Origin: Paramyrothecium sp. XJ0827
Taxonomy: Eukaryota > Ascomycota > Sordariomycetes > Hypocreales > Stachybotryaceae
Direction of reading: 5' to 3'
Length of the DNA: 64,000 nt
Assembly: GCA_020881915.1 (NCBI GenBank)
Contig: JAJFPB010000003.1
Span: 2,604,001-2,668,000 of the forward strand
The notes under the pieces were generated by a model. That model worked only from the letters and a program-made list of their open reading frames with translations, was not told where the DNA came from and made no database searches. Shown here piece after piece: positions 60,660 to 64,000 of the stretch (the first letter of the stretch is position 1; every line of letters starts with the position of its first letter). A program made the translations under genes and the position numbers.

Positions 60660-61084
60660 AGAGCTGGATGTGTTGGCGCCCGCTGGCTCTGGGTTGGTGT
60701 AAGTGTGAAGTTTTGCGATCTGAAAACTTTTGGGTGCAACTCACTTGTCACTTGATGAAACGATCGCAAAGTGTCGGCAAATATGATAATGAGAGAAGCA
60801 ACAGTTATTGATCAGGTTCTAAACGCTATTGTATCGACTTCAAGTCGGAATTACAGGGATGCATGTTGTCTTCGACGTCGTCGGCTTGAGTCATTGCCAA
60901 TGGCGACATCTGCAGCGTCGGCTCGGCTCCGGTGCCGCCCCCCACCATCCGATCTTTTCGGCCGGAGCGCCAGGGAAGCTCGAGAGAGAGTTTCCACCAT
61001 CGTACCACCTGAACCCGGACCTCTGCCCTTCTGTTTCTCACGACACCCACCCACGCTTCCAGGCAGTGCTCGGAGTGTCTTACG
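60660..61084. other. Divergent promoter between SET-domain gene and coq4
   Basis: These 425 bp separate two divergent genes and must hold both promoters. No further gene is seen. Confidence 0.5.
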
Positions 61085-62023
61085 ATGGAAGTGGCATTGT
61101 CGAGAGCTCGATTGACGAGCTGCACGCGGCAGATTGTGCGCGCCGCCACTTGCGCCGCCTGCAGCAGCTCGTCGCCGTCACCGTCATCGGCCAGACAATT
61201 CTCAGCTCTGAAGCGTCCGCCCCCAAATTATCCCGGCCATGTGCCGCTCACTCGAGTCGAGCGCGCAGCTCTGGCTGTTGGGTCGGGCGTCATGTCCTTG
61301 ATAAACCCCTACCGCCATGGTCTGTTCTGTCTAATGCTTCTGCTTCCATTGTTCTCTGCAGCTAACCACCAACTAGACCTCATCGCCGCCCTCGGCGAAG
61401 CGACCGCCACGCCCTACTTCATCTACCGCCTCCGCGATGCCATGCTCGCCCACCCGACCGGCCGCCGCATCCTCCGCCTCCGCCCCCGCATAAGCTCCAA
61501 GACGCTCGACGTCGCGCACCTGCGCACGCTGCCCGAGAACAGCGTCGGCTACGCCTACGTCTCGTGGCTGGACCGCGAGGGCGTCTCGCCCGACACGCGC
61601 TCGCAGGTGCGCTACATCGACGACGAGGAGTGCGCGTACGTCATGCAGCGCTACCGCGAGTGCCACGACTTCTACCACGCCCTCACGGGCCTGCCCATCG
61701 TCCGCGAGGGCGAGGTCGCCCTCAAGGCCTTCGAGTTCGCCAACACGCTGATCCCCATGACGGGCCTCAGCATGCTAGCCGTCGCAACGATGAAGGCCAA
61801 GGAGCGCGAGCGCTTCTGGTCCATCTACATGCCCTGGGCCATTAAGAACGGCGCGCGCAGCCAGGAGATCATCAACGTCTTCTGGGAGGAGCAGCTGGAG
61901 CGCGACGTCAACGACCTGCGCCGCGAGCTGGGCATCGAGCAGCCCCCGGACCTGAGGGACATACGGAAGAGGGAGAGGGAGGAGAAGAAGCGGTTGAAGG
62001 AGCTGCGCGCCCAGGGTCTTTGA
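61085..62023 (+). CDS. coq4: Ubiquinone biosynthesis protein Coq4, mitochondrial
   Basis: Exons 61085..61319 and 61377..62023 give 293 residues. The N-terminal 40 residues are Arg/Ser/Ala-rich without acidic residues beyond the second position, as in a mitochondrial presequence. The Coq4 body starts [20 protein letters not shown] and holds the zinc-binding motif [11 protein letters not shown] (about residues 173-183; H-D-x2-H-x11-E). It ends in the helical stretch [20 protein letters not shown] and a Lys/Arg/Glu tail. Coq4 organises the CoQ synthome at the inner membrane and has been linked to C1 decarboxylation/hydroxylation. The 57-nt intron (61320..61376; branch gctaac, acceptor tag) is free of stops and divisible by three, but the spliced join [19 protein letters not shown] fits the family better. 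Confidence 0.95.
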   Translation: MEVALSRARLTSCTRQIVRAATCAACSSSSPSPSSARQFSALKRPPPNYPGHVPLTRVERAALAVGSGVMSLINPYRHGLFCLMLLLPLFSAANHQLDLIAALGEATATPYFIYRLRDAMLAHPTGRRILRLRPRISSKTLDVAHLRTLPENSVGYAYVSWLDREGVSPDTRSQVRYIDDEECAYVMQRYRECHDFYHALTGLPIVREGEVALKAFEFANTLIPMTGLSMLAVATMKAKERERFWSIYMPWAIKNGARSQEIINVFWEEQLERDVNDLRRELGIEQPPDLRDIRKREREEKKRLKELRAQGL

Positions 62024-62240
62024 ATCCCGTTGACGCCTCCGAAACACATTCCACGACCATGTATATTACTGTAGAATGGGACTTTGTTCCCACCCCTGTA
62101 CACTTTAGGTATCAAGAGTAAACCCAACCACAACCAAACTTGCTCGATCGTTTGTCGCCGAACGCAGAAGCAGCATATTTTCGCTACAAAATTTTTTTCG
62201 TGTTTCTGTTTTTCTTTTCCCACTCGTACCGTGGATCGCC

Positions 62241-62761
62241 TCACAGATCCAGCAGGTCGTCGTCGTCGTCGTCCCACGCCTTGCGCCTGCTCACCACGAT
62301 CTTCTCCTGCTCCTTCTTCTCCGCCACGGCGTTCAGCAGCTCCTTGAGCTGGTCCTCGGTGACCTTCTGGCGCAGCTGGCCCGTCTGCGCGAGCATGATG
62401 AGGCGGTTCTCGACGTCGGTCGCGCGCTGCTCCTTGACGAGGCGGATGCGGCCCAGCCGGTCGGCGGCCTCGGGGTGCAGGATCTGGTTGAGGATGTGCT
62501 GGCGCGCTTCGTCTTGCCTGTGGGGACGGCCGCGGTTAGAGACGAGAACCGGGGAAAAGAGAGGCAGGGGATGTATTACTTCTGCTGGTCCTGGCCTTGA
62601 CCTTGGCCTTGGCCGGATGGCCCAGCTCCAGGGCCACCGCGCTGGGACTTGAGTTGCTCAAGACGAGCTTTTCGGATCTGCAAGAGCAGTCAGCCTCACG
62701 ATGAAAAGTATCCGCAGTGGCCTCAGAGGAAACTTACCTGTTCAAGCTCGGATTCGTCCAT
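62241..62761 (-). CDS. PDCD5 / TFAR19 family protein
   Basis: Exons 62761..62738, 62677..62580 and 62517..62241 encode 132 residues, the usual family length. Exon 1 encodes only MDESELEQ. The N-terminal helix (IRKARLEQLKSQ) is followed by a Gly/Gln linker. The compact helical core is ARQHILNQILHPEAADRLGR, VKEQRATDVENRLIMLAQTG and LKELLNAVAEK. The acidic end is WDDDDDDLLDL. PDCD5 homologues occur from archaea to humans (yeast YMR074C) and bind nucleic acid or chaperonin complexes; the cellular role in fungi is poorly defined. The introns (60 and 62 nt) have GT-AG ends. Confidence 0.93.
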
Positions 62762-63610
62762 TTTCAGAGCGTGCTATCGTCTGCGGAACGAGTTATCGCG
62801 TGCAGGTTTACCGTCGCTGGCTGCCATGGTGGGGTCTAGGTAGACGCAGTTGCTCCGGATTGGAGGGGCAGCCAGCTGCGTTCGTCACATGACTGCGACT
62901 GCCTCACCCAAACAACATCATCGTCATTTACCGATGGTGGCATCGTGGAGATGTTTACAACAAGCAAAATGAGGCAGTCATTGTCCAACTAGTTGGGAAT
63001 CGTTTGAACTGAGCCTTGTGATACCTTGCATACCACTTATCCAGAGCCTCCTGGAATTAGGTGAGGATGGGACTAAGATGCAACTAGAAGTTACAGGTCA
63101 TGAGTGCGAGATACTGCTGTGAACGGCCGAACCAATCTAGCCATTACGTTATGGTGAGATCTCCCTCGGACAAGATGGCATTGACTTGGTTTATGCAGAG
63201 AGCTGGCCCGGCGAACAAGACGTTGCCCGCTTGTGTCGACACAGCGGGGACAAGGAACGCGACGTATTCATTGTGCAGCAAAGTGACAGCGGCCGACTTC
63301 GATGTACTGACTTCGATGTATTGACTTCGATGCGCTGTTATAAGCTAAATACTCGTGCCTGAGTTCTGTGCAAATAAGACTTCCATTGGGAGGCTAGAGT
63401 TTGACTGTGGTTTGTCTTTGCCACCTGCATATACGACGAACCTAGCAGCACGGGGACGGCTCGCCCATCTTTGAGAGATTTATAACCAGGCGTGTGGCCT
63501 ACCTCGAGCAAACATGTCAGCGATTTAATACTGCCTCTCCCGGGCACGCATGGGGCTTTCCGGCTTGACATTTCTTGCTCGCCCTGCTCAGAGACGCTTC
63601 CTTCGCCGCC
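62762..63610. other. Divergent promoter region
   Basis: This 849-bp region lies between the PDCD5-like gene and the F-box-like gene. A triplicated TTCGATG(T/C)(A/G) word with TGACTTCGATG spacing occurs at about 63297-63330. No gene is recognised. Confidence 0.45.
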
Positions 63611-64000
63611 ATGGCTGATCATCCGAGAACATCGTTCATGGGCTTGCCGGCAGAAATTCGACTGTTGAACTACCGCCATTTGCTTGTTTGCCGTGGGTCA
63701 CTCATGTTGAATGGCTATCGGCCCACCTCAGACCAACCCTCCATGCATGGCATACATTTCGCGATACTTCTTACCTGTCGAAAGGTCTCGAAGGAAGCTA
63801 TGCCCATACTCCATGGGGAAAACCTGTGGAAACGGGTCATATTTCCAAGAGACGGGCTACATAGCCGCTTCTCATCAGTCGATGTACTCGACCCTTATCG
63901 CAAAACAAAGGATGGCTTTCGGAAGCTCAAGCTGATCATGATGGGAGACCCTGCCCCCAATCATGGGACGATTGAAGCTCCGCGGCCTGTCACTCTCGAG
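63611..64000 (+). CDS. F-box-like / 2EXR-type fungal protein (3' partial)
   Basis: The frame opens with MADHPRTSFMGLPAEIRLLN and stays open for 130 codons to the window edge. The LPAEIRLxxYRHLL opening, followed by LLTCRKVSKEAMPILHGENLW, is the pattern of fungal F-box-like/2EXR proteins. In these, an LPxEIRxxIYxxLL helix is followed by a TCRxxxxEAxxxLYxxN segment. Such genes form large, fast-evolving families in filamentous ascomycetes and may act as ubiquitin-ligase adaptors. The end lies beyond the window. The upstream region shows no in-frame extension needed. Confidence 0.72.
   Translation, partial: MADHPRTSFMGLPAEIRLLNYRHLLVCRGSLMLNGYRPTSDQPSMHGIHFAILLTCRKVSKEAMPILHGENLWKRVIFPRDGLHSRFSSVDVLDPYRKTKDGFRKLKLIMMGDPAPNHGTIEAPRPVTLE

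Noticed and set aside
61373..61678. Minus-strand frame opposite coq4
   Set aside because: Antisense shadow; Val/Ala/Arg-only composition.

Overview
The window reads as nuclear DNA of a filamentous ascomycete, most probably a Sordariomycete. Genes are compact and about 50-60 nt introns dominate; most end in CAG or TAG behind a CTAAC/CTAAT-like branch site. The gene families are fungal (Eos1, TRP-like/FLC channel, MYND-DUF4470, SMP-like stress peptide, hexameric-type ATP sulfurylase with an APS-kinase-like tail). The class assignment is inference from gene content and architecture; no rRNA, tRNA or marker locus is present.

Layout. 0-7.3 kb: a partial mitochondrial ribosomal mL45 gene, a solute:sodium symporter and a ten-exon three-RRM protein. 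7.3-10.7 kb: an AT-rich gene-free block ending in a cluster of TACCTACCTTA-type motifs. 10.7-23 kb: Eos1, eIF1, Trm44, a predicted 90-residue protein, an 856-residue low-complexity protein and an SMP-like 62-residue peptide. 23.8-38.8 kb: a MYND/DUF4470 protein, ATP sulfurylase, an APH-fold phosphotransferase and a TRP-like membrane protein. 39-45.8 kb: a small zinc-ribbon-like gene, then a 5.5-kb block without convincing genes but with minisatellites. 45.8-64 kb: Gdt1, a DCAF11-like WD40 protein, a dynamin-like GTPase, an uncharacterised 601-residue protein, a CFIm68-like RRM protein, a SET-domain protein, Coq4, a PDCD5 homologue and the start of an F-box-like protein.

The genes do not form one pathway. 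They are independent housekeeping genes (translation, tRNA modification, sulfate assimilation, ubiquinone synthesis, Golgi ion balance, mRNA 3' processing, ubiquitin ligase adaptor) interspersed with lineage-restricted fungal genes. No biosynthetic cluster, mobile element or CRISPR array is visible.

The most interesting pattern is in splicing. Spliced models were rebuilt from reading-frame continuity, and 4 of about 49 inferred introns can only be joined with a GC donor (GC-AG). All four are 52-53 nt long and lie in unrelated genes. Three further introns are multiples of three with no stop codon. All gene models are hand-built from sequence and lack transcript support; exon coordinates are in each entry.
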